From contig NZ_CAUQDV010000001.1 in NCBI RefSeq assembly GCF_963517015.1, positions 750,001 through 814,000 on the forward strand: a DNA stretch of 64,000 bases, written 5' to 3'. Positions 1 through 11,705 of the stretch are shown in pieces. Each line of letters begins with the position of its first letter. Positions within the stretch are counted from its first letter, which is position 1. The position numbers and the translations under genes are program-made. The notes under the pieces were generated by a model that was not told the origin of the DNA, made no database searches, and worked only from the letters and a program-made list of their open reading frames with translations. Origin of the DNA: an uncultured Devosia sp. (GTDB lineage: Bacteria > Pseudomonadota > Alphaproteobacteria > Rhizobiales > Devosiaceae).

Positions 1-69
1 CGACGATTGAGACGTTGGCCTTCAAGAGGGGCTGGCGTTGTTGAAGTTGCGGGCATTGATAATGAGAAC
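1..69 (+). other. 3' end of the rRNA internal spacer
   Basis: This is the last part of the spacer in front of 23S rRNA. Bases 61-77 are exactly complementary to bases 2782-2798 behind the 23S, forming the long-range processing stalk. The 16S gene and any spacer tRNAs lie outside the window. Confidence 0.8.
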
Positions 70-2795
<2,726 letters not shown>

Positions 2796-2906
2796 ATTAA
2801 TCTATGTCCGCATAGATTGTGAATGATCGGCTCAGATACACCAAGTCGCGCTTAGCATGGAGCGCGCAAAACAAAACTTAACCAGAATTCACCAACGCGT
2901 TTTTCG

Positions 2907-3031
2907 CTGACCTTGTGGTTCTTGCGAGGAGCCCAAGACCCGATCCCATCCCGAACTCGACCGTCAAATTCCTCCGCGCCAATGGTACTAAGTCTCAAGG
3001 CTTGGGAGAGTAGGTCGCTGCAAGGTCTGCC
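2907..3031 (+). rRNA. rrf: 5S ribosomal RNA
   Basis: The conserved core CCCGATCCCATCCCGAACTC lies near 2938, and GGGAGAGTAGGTCG lies near 3004. The terminal stem GACCTTG/CAAGGTC closes the molecule. An outer stem (AACGCGTTTTT before, AAAAACGCGTT after) brackets it and should be the precursor processing helix. No tRNA-fMet follows, although many alphaproteobacterial rrn operons have one there; this strain's fMet gene is alone at 12.97 kb. Confidence 0.95.
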
Positions 3032-3067
3032 AAAAACGCGTTGTCTCAATCAACGATATCGAAACAC

Positions 3068-3101
3068 AAAACCCCGTCACGAAAGTGACGGGGTTTTTGC
3101 G
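3068..3101 (+). terminator. rRNA operon terminator
   Basis: ACCCCGTCAC-GAAA-GTGACGGGG hairpin followed by TTTTT, directly behind 5S. Canonical intrinsic terminator. Confidence 0.92.
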
Positions 3102-3215
3102 TTTATGCCGCGGGAAAACCAACAGGGTTGAATGCAAACAGCGCCTCAGCGTATCCACATTTGCAGGGACTTAGTGTCCCGCACCTGTTCGATGACCTGA
3201 TTTGCGGAATTCCCC

Positions 3216-5381
3216 ATGCGTTTGCTTGTCCTGCTGCTGTTGCTGCTGCTCACTCCCGTTGCGGCCCAGGCTCAATTGCTTCCGGAAGCGCCAGCCGAAA
3301 CGACAACGAGCAGTGATGCCAGCATCGACGAATTGGTGCGTATTCTCGAAAATGACGAGACGCGTGCGCTACTGATCGAGCGCTTGCAGCAGGGGGCCGT
3401 GCCTGCCGAAGCCGAGGTCCCGGCGGAGGAGCCGCTCAACGATCTCAGCATCGTCCGCCAGCTGGCCGAATATACCCGCGCCGCGGCCGAAGGGACTTCA
3501 ACCACGCTGCGCTCGCTGGGCGCGATCTTTTCCGATCTGCAGCATGGCTTGACCGGCACGCTCAATGCCGATTTCGACGCTTTCCGCGATGTGGCTATTG
3601 CGGTGTTTCTCGTCGCCGTCGGGCTGTTCGGCAGCTTCTGGGTGTTGCGGATTGTGGTTCACGCTATCCAGCGCGGCATCGCGCGGCGGGTTGCAGGGCG
3701 CGGCTGGCTTTCGCGCGTGGCCGGCACATTTGGCGCCACACTGGTGGATCTGGGTTCGGTGCTCCTGGCCTGGGCGATCGGCTATGTCGTGGCATTGACC
3801 GTGGTAGGCGGCGCAACCGGCCGCATGGGCATCAACCAGACCCTGCTGCTCAACGCCTTCCTCCTTGTCGAGATGAGCAAGATGGTGGTGCGCGCGCTGC
3901 TGGCGCCTCGTTTCGAGCCTTTGCGCATCATTCCAGTCGGCGACAGCAATGCGGCCTATTGGTCGTTCTGGCTGGCGCGGATCATTTCGCTCGTCGGCTA
4001 CACATTCCTCTTTGTCAGCCCTCTGCTGGCGGCCAATCTGTCCGCGGGCTCGGCTTCGGCGGTGCAGGTGCTGGTGATGGCGACGGCCGTCACCATCGGC
4101 ATCATCATCGTGCTGCAGAACAAGGACGATGTGCGCAAGTGGCTGGCCGGTATTGCCGAACGGCGCGGCCATGACGGGACGGGGCAGTTGCTGGTGCTGC
4201 TGGGGCAATATTGGCACCTGATCGCCATCCTCTATCTCGTGGCGCTGCTGGTGGTCTGGTTCACCAATCCCGAGCAGGCGCTGCCCTTCATGCTGGGCGC
4301 CACGGTGCAGTCGATCATCTCCATCCTGGTTGGCATGGTGGTGGTCGGTTTCATCTCCCGCTTCGTCAATGCAGGCCTCAGTCTGCCCGCTGACATCAAA
4401 CAGCGCCTGCCGCTGCTCGAGACCCGGCTCAAGGCCTTTGTGCCGACGGTGATGCAGGTGGTGCGCTGGGTGGTGATCGTGGGCGTATTGCTGGCGATCG
4501 CACAGGCCTGGATGCTGTTCGACTTCGTCGGCTGGATCGGGAGTGCCCATGGCCAGCAGGTTGCCGGCTCGGTGATTTCGGCGGTGCTGATCGTCCTTGC
4601 CTGTATCGTGTTGCATGTGGTGGTGGCGTCCTGGGTCGAGTACCGGCTCAATACCAGCATCGGCAAGACGCCCACGGCGCGCGAGAAGACGCTGCTGGGC
4701 CTGTTCAAGAACGCTTTCACCATCGCGCTGGTGGTGTTTGGGCTGATGCTCGCCCTGGCCCAGATAGGGGTCAATATTGCGCCGCTGCTGGCTGGTGCCG
4801 GTGTCATCGGCCTCGCCATCGGTTTTGGCGCGCAGAAGCTGGTGCAGGACATCATCACCGGCATCTTCATCCAGTTCGAGAATGTGATGAACGAGGGCGA
4901 TGTGGTGGAGGCGGCTGGCAAATCTGGCGTCGTCGAAAAGCTCACCATTCGTTCGGTCACCATTCGCGACATGGGCGGGACGGTGCATCTGATCCCCTTT
5001 TCCTCGGTGGATCTGGTCTCCAACATGGTCCGCGGCTTCTCCTTCTATGTCGCCGAGTTCGACGTTGCCTATGACAGCGATATCGAAGTGGTGAAGCAGA
5101 TCATGCGCGATGCCTTCCAGGTGGTGATGGACAGCGAGCACAAGGATGTCATCATCGACGATCTCGACCAGCCGGCGCTGGTCAGCTTTATGCCGGGGCA
5201 GATGAAGCTGCGCTCGCGAATCAAGACGCTGGCGGGCAAGCAATGGGGGCCGGGACGTCTCTATAGCGAGACGGTCAAGCGCATGCTGTTCGAGCATGGC
5301 ATCATGGGGCCAAGCCAGACCGTGACCTATCGCAGCGTCAAGGGTCTGCCGCCGCCGGGCGGCGATGAAGGCGCCGGTTGA
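3216..5381 (+). CDS. MscS-family mechanosensitive channel, large YbiO-like form
   Basis: Inner-membrane channel that opens under membrane tension to release solutes on hypo-osmotic shock. The 721-aa product begins with a signal-like segment (poly-Leu ending at AAQAQ near residue 20), then a periplasmic stretch to about residue 125. About ten hydrophobic segments follow, and then the MscS core. The pore helix and beta domain are visible around residues 520-640: GAGVIGLAIGFGAQKL, then the QDIITGIFI and NEGDVVE motifs. The length fits E. coli YbiO/MscM-type members (about 740 aa) rather than MscS (286 aa). The gene stands alone between the rRNA terminator and the transglycosylase gene, on the same strand. 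Confidence 0.9.
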   Translation: MRLLVLLLLLLLTPVAAQAQLLPEAPAETTTSSDASIDELVRILENDETRALLIERLQQGAVPAEAEVPAEEPLNDLSIVRQLAEYTRAAAEGTSTTLRSLGAIFSDLQHGLTGTLNADFDAFRDVAIAVFLVAVGLFGSFWVLRIVVHAIQRGIARRVAGRGWLSRVAGTFGATLVDLGSVLLAWAIGYVVALTVVGGATGRMGINQTLLLNAFLLVEMSKMVVRALLAPRFEPLRIIPVGDSNAAYWSFWLARIISLVGYTFLFVSPLLAANLSAGSASAVQVLVMATAVTIGIIIVLQNKDDVRKWLAGIAERRGHDGTGQLLVLLGQYWHLIAILYLVALLVVWFTNPEQALPFMLGATVQSIISILVGMVVVGFISRFVNAGLSLPADIKQRLPLLETRLKAFVPTVMQVVRWVVIVGVLLAIAQAWMLFDFVGWIGSAHGQQVAGSVISAVLIVLACIVLHVVVASWVEYRLNTSIGKTPTAREKTLLGLFKNAFTIALVVFGLMLALAQIGVNIAPLLAGAGVIGLAIGFGAQKLVQDIITGIFIQFENVMNEGDVVEAAGKSGVVEKLTIRSVTIRDMGGTVHLIPFSSVDLVSNMVRGFSFYVAEFDVAYDSDIEVVKQIMRDAFQVVMDSEHKDVIIDDLDQPALVSFMPGQMKLRSRIKTLAGKQWGPGRLYSETVKRMLFEHGIMGPSQTVTYRSVKGLPPPGGDEGAG

Positions 5382-5509
5382 GGCTGGCGCATTCGTGATC
5401 GGCCGCGCAGACTAGCTTAATCCGATCTTAAGGCGGTCGGTTAAAATTGTGATACGTGCCCGGTGCTTGCGGACCGGGTGCGCTCCTGTTGCGTATCACG
5501 AGGCCCGCC

Positions 5510-6715
5510 ATGTCTGTTTCAAATACTGTCACACGCGGCCTGTCCGCCCTGGCCATGGCGGCTGCGCTGAGCCTGTCGACGCTCGCGCCGTCCTATGCCA
5601 ATAGCGCGGCATTCGTTGCGAGCATCTGGCCCTTGGCAGAGCAACGCGGCGTCAGCCGCTCCGCTTTCGAGCAGGCCTTTGCCGGCTACAGCTTTTCCTC
5701 CAAGCTGATGGAGCACACCAAGAGCCAGCCCGAGTTCACCCGCACGGTGCAGGACTATATCGACCGCCGCGTCACCAATGGACAGGCCCAGAAGGGCCAG
5801 GCGATGCGTGCCGAATGGGCGCAGACGCTGGCCGGGGCGCAGCAGCGCTGGGGCGTGCAGCCCGAAGTGGTGCTGGCCATCTGGGGCATGGAAACCAATT
5901 ACGGTGGCTTCATGGGCGGCGAGCACACGGTGCATGCCCTGGCGACGCTGGTCGAAGGCAATTATCGCAAGGACTTTTTCCGCGAGGAATTGCTGACCGC
6001 GCTGCGCATCATCTCCGATGGTCATGTGAGCGCCAATAACATGACGGGCTCCTGGGCTGGTGCCATGGGCCATACCCAGTTCATGCCGTCGAGCTTCATG
6101 CGCTATGCGGTCGACTATAATGGCGATGGCCGCAAGGATATCTGGAATTCCGTGCAGGATGCGCTGGGCTCCACGGCCAATTATCTCAAGGAACATGGCT
6201 GGCGGCCAGGCGAGACCTGGGGCTATGAGGTCAAGTTGCCACAGGGCTTCAATTTTGCCGCGGCGCGCCAGCTCGACAAGGCGCCGATCAGCCAGTGGGC
6301 CTCGATGGGCATTGGCCGGGTGTCGGGCCGGGCTTTTCCGCGCGGCAGCGATATGGCCTCGCTCTATATGCCGGCCGGTGCATCGGGCCCGGTTTTCCTG
6401 CTGTTGCCCAATTTCGATGTGATCAAGCGCTACAATAATTCCAATTCCTATGCGCTGGCCGTGGGGCATCTGGCTGACCGGATCATCGGCGGCGGCAGTT
6501 TTGCCACGCCCTGGCCGTCGGGCGATTACGCGCTCAACAAGGACCAGCGCGCCCAGCTACAGGGCTTGCTCAATCGTGCCGGCTATAATGTGGGCACGCC
6601 CGATGGTGTGATCGGCCCCAAGACGCGTGCGGCCGTGCTAGCCTATCAGCAGGCAGCGGGCATTCCGGCCGATGGATACATCTCTGGCAAACTGCTCGAT
6701 CGGCTCAAGCGTTAA
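5510..6715 (+). CDS. lytic murein transglycosylase, MltB type with peptidoglycan-binding domain
   Basis: Periplasmic enzyme that cleaves the MurNAc-GlcNAc bond of peptidoglycan with formation of anhydromuramic acid. The start chosen at 5510 begins a normal signal peptide (cleavage near SYANS, residue 31); an upstream in-frame ATG adds an unlikely leader. The MltB-like catalytic domain covers about residues 32-325. The catalytic Glu lies in AIWGMETNYG (residues 123-132) and the AMGHTQFMPSSF motif follows. A C-terminal PG_binding_1 domain (about 340-400) contains LQGLLNRAGYNVGTPDGVIG. A hairpin lies downstream at 6759-6798. Confidence 0.93.
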   Translation: MSVSNTVTRGLSALAMAAALSLSTLAPSYANSAAFVASIWPLAEQRGVSRSAFEQAFAGYSFSSKLMEHTKSQPEFTRTVQDYIDRRVTNGQAQKGQAMRAEWAQTLAGAQQRWGVQPEVVLAIWGMETNYGGFMGGEHTVHALATLVEGNYRKDFFREELLTALRIISDGHVSANNMTGSWAGAMGHTQFMPSSFMRYAVDYNGDGRKDIWNSVQDALGSTANYLKEHGWRPGETWGYEVKLPQGFNFAAARQLDKAPISQWASMGIGRVSGRAFPRGSDMASLYMPAGASGPVFLLLPNFDVIKRYNNSNSYALAVGHLADRIIGGGSFATPWPSGDYALNKDQRAQLQGLLNRAGYNVGTPDGVIGPKTRAAVLAYQQAAGIPADGYISGKLLDRLKR

Positions 6716-6758
6716 CCTCTCGTTAACCCTATGGGTTCACCCTTTCCCGGCTTAAGTA

Positions 6759-6798
6759 GAGGGCAGGCTGTCTCCATCCATTCGAGGCGCCTGCCCTC
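6759..6798 (+). terminator. hairpin behind the transglycosylase gene
   Basis: Perfect 10-bp inverted repeat GAGGGCAGGC/GCCTGCCCTC with a 20-base loop, 44 bases behind the stop codon. There is no T-run, so it is a weak or Rho-assisted terminator at best. Confidence 0.45.
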
Positions 6799-6930
6799 GC
6801 CCATTTCCCAAATGCCAAAAGCAGTCTAAGGCTGGCTCCCCTTTCAAAGAGTGGTGAGCCACTCCGCGCGTCACAATGTACTCGGCTTTGCCCGCTATCA
6901 GGCAGCCAAACAATTCAATCAGTCAGCCTC

Positions 6931-7941
6931 ATGTCCAGCATTATCCTGTCCCGCCGTGCCTTGCTTGCTGCCGCCCTTGCTCTCGCTGTGGCGCCGCAGG
7001 CGGCCCATGCCGTTTCGATCATGGATCCGTTCAATCTGCCGGCGGCCATGGATGGTGGCGGGGCCAAGGTTGGCACGGATCTGGTTTATGCCGATGGCCC
7101 GCGCCACAAGCTCGACGTCTATGCCCCGACACAGATGAACGGCCCGGCGCCGGTGGTCTTCTTCATCTATGGCGGCGGCTGGAGCCGTGGCGAAAAATAC
7201 GAATATCAGTTCGTCGGTCAGGCTCTGGCAGCGCGCGGTTTCGTCGTGGTGATCGCCGACTACCGGCTCTATCCGAGCGTGGTCTATCCTGATTTCCTCT
7301 ATGACAGCGCCGCGGCGCTGGGCTGGGTGGAGGATAATATCGGCATCTATGGCGGCGATCCCAACCGGCTGTTCCTCGCGGGCCATTCGGCCGGCGCCTA
7401 TAATGCGGTGATGCTGGCGCTCGATCCCAGTTTCATGCGCGAGTTCGGGGTCAACCTGCAGGTCAAGGGTGTTGCGGCTCTGTCTGGCCCCTATGACTTC
7501 TACCCGTTCGAATATAACGAAGTGCGCGACGTCTTTGGCAAGGCGCCAAGCCCACAGGGCACGCAGCCGATCAATCTGGTGACCAGTGCCTCCCCGCCGA
7601 TGTATCTGGCCAGCGGCACTTCTGACCCCATCGTGCGCGTGCAGAATACCGAGCGCTTCGCACAGGCGCTCAAGGACCAGGGCATCTGGGTCACCACCAA
7701 ATATTACGACGGCTTTGGCCATATGGAGCCGGTGCTGGCGCTGGGCTCGATGTGGCGCTGGCGCATGCCGGCGGTGCTTGATGACATGGTGGCGTTCTTC
7801 CAGATGTTCGGCGCCTTCCCCAGCGGTGTGCCCTATGTAGCCGTGGCTCCCGAAGCCCCCGAGCAGCTGCCGGAATCCATCGCGCCGATGGACCAGATCG
7901 TCGAGCAGATGAACGCCATGTTCCAGCCGATCGAGAACTAG
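6931..7941 (+). CDS. secreted alpha/beta hydrolase (HSL/carboxylesterase-like)
   Basis: 336-aa serine hydrolase of the alpha/beta fold; the substrate is unknown and probably a carboxylic ester. The N-terminus (SRRALLAAALALAV, then AAHA near residue 27) is an export signal with paired arginines, so Tat export is possible. The oxyanion motif FFIYGGGW lies near residue 77, the nucleophile in GHSAGAY near 152, the acid in SGTSDP near 231 and the catalytic His in GFGHMEP near 265. A Pro/Glu-rich tail follows residue 300. The 10135-10941 gene is a clear paralogue lacking the signal and the tail. A strong terminator lies at 7959-7983. Confidence 0.85.
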   Translation: MSSIILSRRALLAAALALAVAPQAAHAVSIMDPFNLPAAMDGGGAKVGTDLVYADGPRHKLDVYAPTQMNGPAPVVFFIYGGGWSRGEKYEYQFVGQALAARGFVVVIADYRLYPSVVYPDFLYDSAAALGWVEDNIGIYGGDPNRLFLAGHSAGAYNAVMLALDPSFMREFGVNLQVKGVAALSGPYDFYPFEYNEVRDVFGKAPSPQGTQPINLVTSASPPMYLASGTSDPIVRVQNTERFAQALKDQGIWVTTKYYDGFGHMEPVLALGSMWRWRMPAVLDDMVAFFQMFGAFPSGVPYVAVAPEAPEQLPESIAPMDQIVEQMNAMFQPIEN

Positions 7942-7958
7942 GGCCCGGCGCTCCGCGC

Positions 7959-7983
7959 AAAATCGCTCCGGTGGAGCGATTTT
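7959..7983 (+). terminator. intrinsic terminator
   Basis: AAAATCGCTCC-GGT-GGAGCGATTTT, perfect 11-bp stem with the T-run in its 3' arm; it can work in both directions. It sits inside a larger GGGCCC...GGGCCC repeat. Confidence 0.85.
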
Positions 7984-8100
7984 AGGGCCCTAGGCCATGA
8001 GGGCTACGCCCGAATGGCAGGCGGGTGTCGCAAACTCTGCGCCGTACCACCACTTGCCCCAGCCTGCACCCATGCAATTATGCTCCAAACGGGGGCAGAC

Positions 8101-8715
8101 ATGGATCATCTTCGATTTTCCGGTGCAGGCGATGCTATCCAGCGTCAGGCGCTCGAAGCCATCATTCGTAGCCAACCTGTCCTGATGGAGGTTTTGCAGG
8201 GGCTACGCGAGCTCGGCTTGCCCGACCACCTCCTCGTGGCTGGCGCCATCTACAATCACGTCTGGAATAGCCCGACTGGCCGTCCGCCACTGACGGGGGT
8301 CAACGACATTGATGTCTTCTATTTCGACGGCAGCGATATCGGCTGGGATGCCGAAGACGCCATCATCAGGGAATGCGCTGCTCGCTTCGGCCATTTGCCG
8401 ATCCCGGTGCAGGTCCGCAATCAGGCGCGGGTGCATCTGTGGTTCGAGCAAAAGTTCGGCATCCCGTTCACCCCACTGAATTCGTCTGGCGAGATGATCA
8501 GCCGTTACGCGTCAAGGCCTTATGCCGTCGGTGCCAGACTGCATCCAAGTGGTGACATCGATATCGTGGCCCCTTTCGGGCTGGATGATCTATTCTCGTT
8601 CCGCATCACGCCCAATCCTGCACTGAACAATAGAAGCCTGCACAAGAAAAAGGGCGAAAGTCTACGCTTGATATGGCCGGAGCTGACGTTCGTGCCTTGG
8701 CCGGAAGACCAATGA
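8101..8715 (+). CDS. nucleotidyltransferase-like protein (DUF925 type)
   Basis: A protein of about 204 aa resembling the DUF925/NTP_transf_6 family of predicted nucleotidyltransferases; the target is unknown. The supporting motif is NDIDVFYFD (about residues 69-77), giving the two metal-binding aspartates of a Pol-beta-like fold. It is preceded by LLVAGAIYNHVWN, typical of that family. The start at 8101 is preferred because the family begins just before the helix QALEAIIRS; the upstream extension of the frame is Cys/Pro-rich and unlike coding sequence here. It is convergent with the next gene, one base away. Confidence 0.72.
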   Translation: MDHLRFSGAGDAIQRQALEAIIRSQPVLMEVLQGLRELGLPDHLLVAGAIYNHVWNSPTGRPPLTGVNDIDVFYFDGSDIGWDAEDAIIRECAARFGHLPIPVQVRNQARVHLWFEQKFGIPFTPLNSSGEMISRYASRPYAVGARLHPSGDIDIVAPFGLDDLFSFRITPNPALNNRSLHKKKGESLRLIWPELTFVPWPEDQ

Positions 8716-8716
8716 G

Positions 8717-9118
8717 TTAGGCCGGCTCGATCTCCACCGACTCCGCACTCCGTGTTGCCGGTCCGTGGAACACCGCCTCGATATTGTTGCCGTCCGGATC
8801 AAGCACGAAGGCGCCATAGTAGCCGGGATGGTAATCGCGTTCGCCTGGCGCGCCATTATCCGTGCCGCCCGCCGCCAGGGCTGCCTTGTGGAAGGCGTCG
8901 ACCGTGGCACGCTCCTTCGCCTGGAAGGCGAGATGGACATGGCTCTGCTTGCCACCGGCGCTGACATAGAGTTCGTCGACCTGAAACCAGTCGTCTCCGC
9001 TCTGCTCGATATGGAATCCGAGTGGCTTCAGCGCCTCCCGATAGAAATGCAGCGTCGCCGCGAAATGCTCGGTGCGCAGGTGGATATGGTCGATCAGCCG
9101 TCCGGCATGCCAGGTCAT
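8717..9118 (-). CDS. VOC-family (glyoxalase/bleomycin-resistance fold) protein
   Basis: Small metal-dependent or ligand-binding protein of the vicinal-oxygen-chelate fold, about 133 aa. It begins at MTWHAGRLIDHIHLRT; the His in DHIHL is the usual first ligand. It ends with GAFVLDPDGNNIEAVFHGP, the usual C-terminal half containing the Glu ligand. The frame upstream runs through the bfr terminator, so the ATG at 9118 is the natural start. The substrate cannot be told from sequence. Confidence 0.85.
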   Translation of the reverse strand: MTWHAGRLIDHIHLRTEHFAATLHFYREALKPLGFHIEQSGDDWFQVDELYVSAGGKQSHVHLAFQAKERATVDAFHKAALAAGGTDNGAPGERDYHPGYYGAFVLDPDGNNIEAVFHGPATRSAESVEIEPA

Positions 9119-9143
9119 CGCTGCCTCCAGTTCATGGAGCCAA

Positions 9144-9177
9144 AACAAAACCGCCCGGAACGCAGTTCCGGGCGGTT
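9144..9177 (-). terminator. terminator of the bfd-bfr operon
   Basis: CCGCCCGGAA-CGCAG-TTCCGGGCGG (9151-9175). On the minus strand it is followed by TTTTGTTTT. It lies 20 bases behind the bacterioferritin stop codon. Confidence 0.88.
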
Positions 9178-9195
9178 TCACAAATTTGGTCTGGC

Positions 9196-9681
9196 CTATT
9201 CGGCTTCGTCGGCCGAAGCGGAATTGAGCTGGCCGTATTTTTCGACGCCGATCTTGTCGAGCAGTTCGAGCTGGGTTTCGAGGAAGTCGATGTGACCTTC
9301 CTCGTCGGCCAGCAGGGCCTCGAACAGGTTCTTGGAGACATAGTCGCCAAGCTGCTCGCAGAGCTCGCGGCTCGCCTTGTAGGCAGCACGGGCATCATAT
9401 TCGCCGGCCAGATCGGCCTCGAGCACTTCCTTGATGGTCTGGCCGATTCGCAGCGGCGCGACGCGCTGCAGGTTCGGATGGCCTTCGAGGAAAATAATGC
9501 GCTCGATCAAACGATCTGCGTGATGCATTTCTTCAATGGATTCAGCGCGTTCCTTGTTCGCCAGCTTCTTGTAGCCCCAATCGTCCAGAAGACGATAGTG
9601 CACCCAATACTGGTTGACGGCGCCGAGTTCGAGAAAAAGGGCTTCGTTAAGCCGCTCGATGACTTGTGCTTCGCCTTTCAC
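9196..9681 (-). CDS. bfr: bacterioferritin
   Basis: Cytosolic 24-subunit heme-containing iron store. The product of about 161 aa starts with GTG at 9681 (MKGEAQVIERLN), which has GGAG about seven bases upstream and matches the family's usual first residues. Ferroxidase ligands are visible: Glu in LFLELGAVNQYW, then EEMHHADR, EGHPN, GEYDARAAY and DEEGHIDFLE. The heme-ligand Met is probably that of IEEMHHA or its neighbour. It overlaps the end of bfd by 35 bases and is followed by a strong terminator, so bfd-bfr form one transcript. Confidence 0.95.
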   Translation of the reverse strand: MKGEAQVIERLNEALFLELGAVNQYWVHYRLLDDWGYKKLANKERAESIEEMHHADRLIERIIFLEGHPNLQRVAPLRIGQTIKEVLEADLAGEYDARAAYKASRELCEQLGDYVSKNLFEALLADEEGHIDFLETQLELLDKIGVEKYGQLNSASADEAE

Positions 9682-9958
9682 GACGGACTCCACTCTGTTG
9701 CTTTTTAAGCTTGTCTAACCCAGAGGGAAGCGAAACGACTTCGCCAGTCTCCAGGGCTTGCTGCGAGTGGTAGTTTTCTGTGACGCGGACGATAATGTCC
9801 ACCACATTCGGCACGCATCCGGCGCATTTGGCGCGGCGATTCAGCTCACTATAGACCTTGGCCGGCACGACAAGCTGCCAGGGATCGGCTTTCAGCAGGT
9901 CGAGAACGATGTTCTCGATCTCCTTGCTGGTGATCATGTTGCATTGGCAGACGAGCAT
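9647..9958 (-). CDS. bfd: bacterioferritin-associated ferredoxin
   Basis: Small [2Fe-2S] protein that docks on bacterioferritin and passes electrons to release stored iron. The cysteine set C4-x-C6 and C45-x2-C48 (MLVCQCN; RRAKCAGC) is typical. At 103 aa it is longer than E. coli Bfd (64 aa) by a basic C-terminal tail from about residue 75 (KLKKQQSGVRRERR), which is encoded over the bfr leader. In the short 9959-10134 gap to the divergent hydrolase gene I recognise no Irr or Fur box with confidence. Confidence 0.9.
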   Translation of the reverse strand: MLVCQCNMITSKEIENIVLDLLKADPWQLVVPAKVYSELNRRAKCAGCVPNVVDIIVRVTENYHSQQALETGEVVSLPSGLDKLKKQQSGVRRERRSTSHRAA

Positions 9959-10134
9959 GGCTGACGACGGTCTATAGAGGCTTGCTGTTCCGCATAAAGC
10001 GACTCCAATAGCTGATTGTCAATGTCAGAATTGGCCTTGCCCGACCTTGTGAAAATTTTCGTTCGCACACATGCATTTAGCAAAACCAAACGGGCACGGA
10101 ATCCGTATCTGTTGGGAATACGGATAGGTCGGTC

Positions 10135-10941
10135 ATGGGTTTTTCTGTCTTGAGCGTCGCAAATGCCCTGAGTCCAAAGGACCGGGCATCCCGCAGGATT
10201 GCCCATGATGTGGCCTATGGCTCAGCCGAGCGGCACAAGCTGGACATCTACGCGCCCACCAAGACCGACGGACCGTTGCCGGTCATCTTCTTCATTTATG
10301 GCGGCTCGTGGAATGACGGCGACCGCAGCAATTATGAATTTGCGGGCAGGGCGCTAGCAGCGCTGGGCTATGTCACCGTCATTGCCGACTATCGGCTGCT
10401 GCCCGAAGTGGAATATCCGGCTTTTCTGGAAGACTGCTCGCAGGCCTTCGCCTGGGTTGTCGACAATATCGCCGAATATGGCGGTGACTATACCCGCATT
10501 GCCCTGATGGGCCATTCGGCCGGGGCGTATAATGCGCTGATGCTTGGCCTCAGTCCCGACCATCTGGCCCGGCTCGGGTTAATTGCCCATGTTCGCTGCA
10601 TGCTCGGCCTGTCGGGGCCCTATGACTTCTTTCCCTTCGATGGACGCATCTCGCTGCGCACCTTTGGCGCCGTGCGCGAGCCACGTGTCACCCAGCCGAT
10701 CAACCTCGTGACCTCAGCCGCACCGCCTGCCTTTCTGGGCACGGGCGATCAGGACAGACTGGTCTACCCCCGCAATAGCGTGGCGCTGGCTGCTAAGCTG
10801 CGCCATGTCGGGGTCGATGTCAGCGAAATGCACTATCCAAGGCTGGGACATGCCGGCCCGCTCATTGCGCTGGCGCGGCCCACCCGCTTCATTGCGCCGG
10901 TGCTTGGAGACGTTGCGGCCTTCCTCAAGCGCTATCTCTAG
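10135..10941 (+). CDS. alpha/beta hydrolase, cytosolic paralogue
   Basis: 268-aa serine hydrolase closely related to the 6931-7941 product but without a signal peptide. It shares FFIYGGSWNDG near residue 45 (oxyanion), GHSAGAYNALMLGL near 124 (nucleophile), TGDQDRLVYP near 204 (acid) and LGHAGPL near 240 (His). SGPYDFFPF is nearly identical in both. The two genes are 2.2 kb apart with unrelated genes between, so this is an old duplication. The 3' end overlaps the convergent DUF599 gene by four bases. Confidence 0.82.
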   Translation: MGFSVLSVANALSPKDRASRRIAHDVAYGSAERHKLDIYAPTKTDGPLPVIFFIYGGSWNDGDRSNYEFAGRALAALGYVTVIADYRLLPEVEYPAFLEDCSQAFAWVVDNIAEYGGDYTRIALMGHSAGAYNALMLGLSPDHLARLGLIAHVRCMLGLSGPYDFFPFDGRISLRTFGAVREPRVTQPINLVTSAAPPAFLGTGDQDRLVYPRNSVALAAKLRHVGVDVSEMHYPRLGHAGPLIALARPTRFIAPVLGDVAAFLKRYL

Positions 10942-11630
10942 AGCGTCTTTTCCTTGTCGCGGCGCGCCGCGATGACCGCTGCAGACGCTGCCGTGCGGTG
11001 CGAGGAGGAGAAGAATTCCCGGTGTGCGAGGATCAATATGGTCGCAAGGCATGCGGCGATGGGCAGCCATTCGTGGATGAACCAGGCGACATTGGCGACC
11101 GAGAAATAGTAGGCGCGAATGCCGCTGTTGAAGTTCTTGGCCCCCAGCGCATTCATGCGGGTGATGGCGTTGATCTCCTCCTCCGATGTGGGTGCGCTAT
11201 GATCGATGGCGCCCAGCATGATGCAGAAGTGGTTGAACTGGCGGAGGGAGAGGGTGAAGGCAAAAAAGGCCAGCACGAACATGGTCAGCATGATGACCAG
11301 ATGCAGTTGCACATCGAGGGTCGTATAGGTGCGATCGAGCGACAGCGAGTTGAGCGCGTCCATCAGCGCCGGCACCTGGCCGAAGACAGCAAAGACCGCG
11401 AGGATCAACAGCACCGCGGTCGAGGCAAGGAAACTGACCGAGCCCATGATGTTGCCGGAGAGGATGGCGTCGAATGGGGATTCCCGCAGCGCGGCATTGG
11501 CGACCCAGCGCCGCCGCTGCATGTTCATGATGACCGAAAGCGATGGCCGCAGTTTTTCTACCTGTGGCACGATCACATTGTAGGCCACATAGCAGAGCAG
11601 CGGAAAGATGGTCGAAAGGAATGCGGTCAA
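10938..11630 (-). CDS. DUF599 membrane protein
   Basis: 230-aa integral membrane protein of the DUF599 family, function unknown. Four hydrophobic segments are visible: an N-terminal one (FLSTIFPLLCYVAYNVI), two central ones (ASTAVLLILAVFAVFG and LVIMLTMFVLAFFAFTLS) and a C-terminal one (WLPIAACLATILILA). Family-typical stretches are SLRQFNHFCIMLGA and NSGIRAYYFSVANVAWF. It is convergent with the hydrolase gene. Confidence 0.85.
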   Translation of the reverse strand: MTAFLSTIFPLLCYVAYNVIVPQVEKLRPSLSVIMNMQRRRWVANAALRESPFDAILSGNIMGSVSFLASTAVLLILAVFAVFGQVPALMDALNSLSLDRTYTTLDVQLHLVIMLTMFVLAFFAFTLSLRQFNHFCIMLGAIDHSAPTSEEEINAITRMNALGAKNFNSGIRAYYFSVANVAWFIHEWLPIAACLATILILAHREFFSSSHRTAASAAVIAARRDKEKTL

Positions 11631-11705
11631 TTGGTCACCGTCGATGCTAACAGTATGCTAGCGAATATACCCCGAATGCTGCTGCGCATCGAATGTCATG
11701 CTAGC

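Noticed and set aside
3498..5297. 599-codon open frame on the minus strand
   Set aside because: Exact antisense shadow of the MscS-type channel gene; His/Gln/Arg-rich composition typical of a complementary frame in GC-rich DNA.
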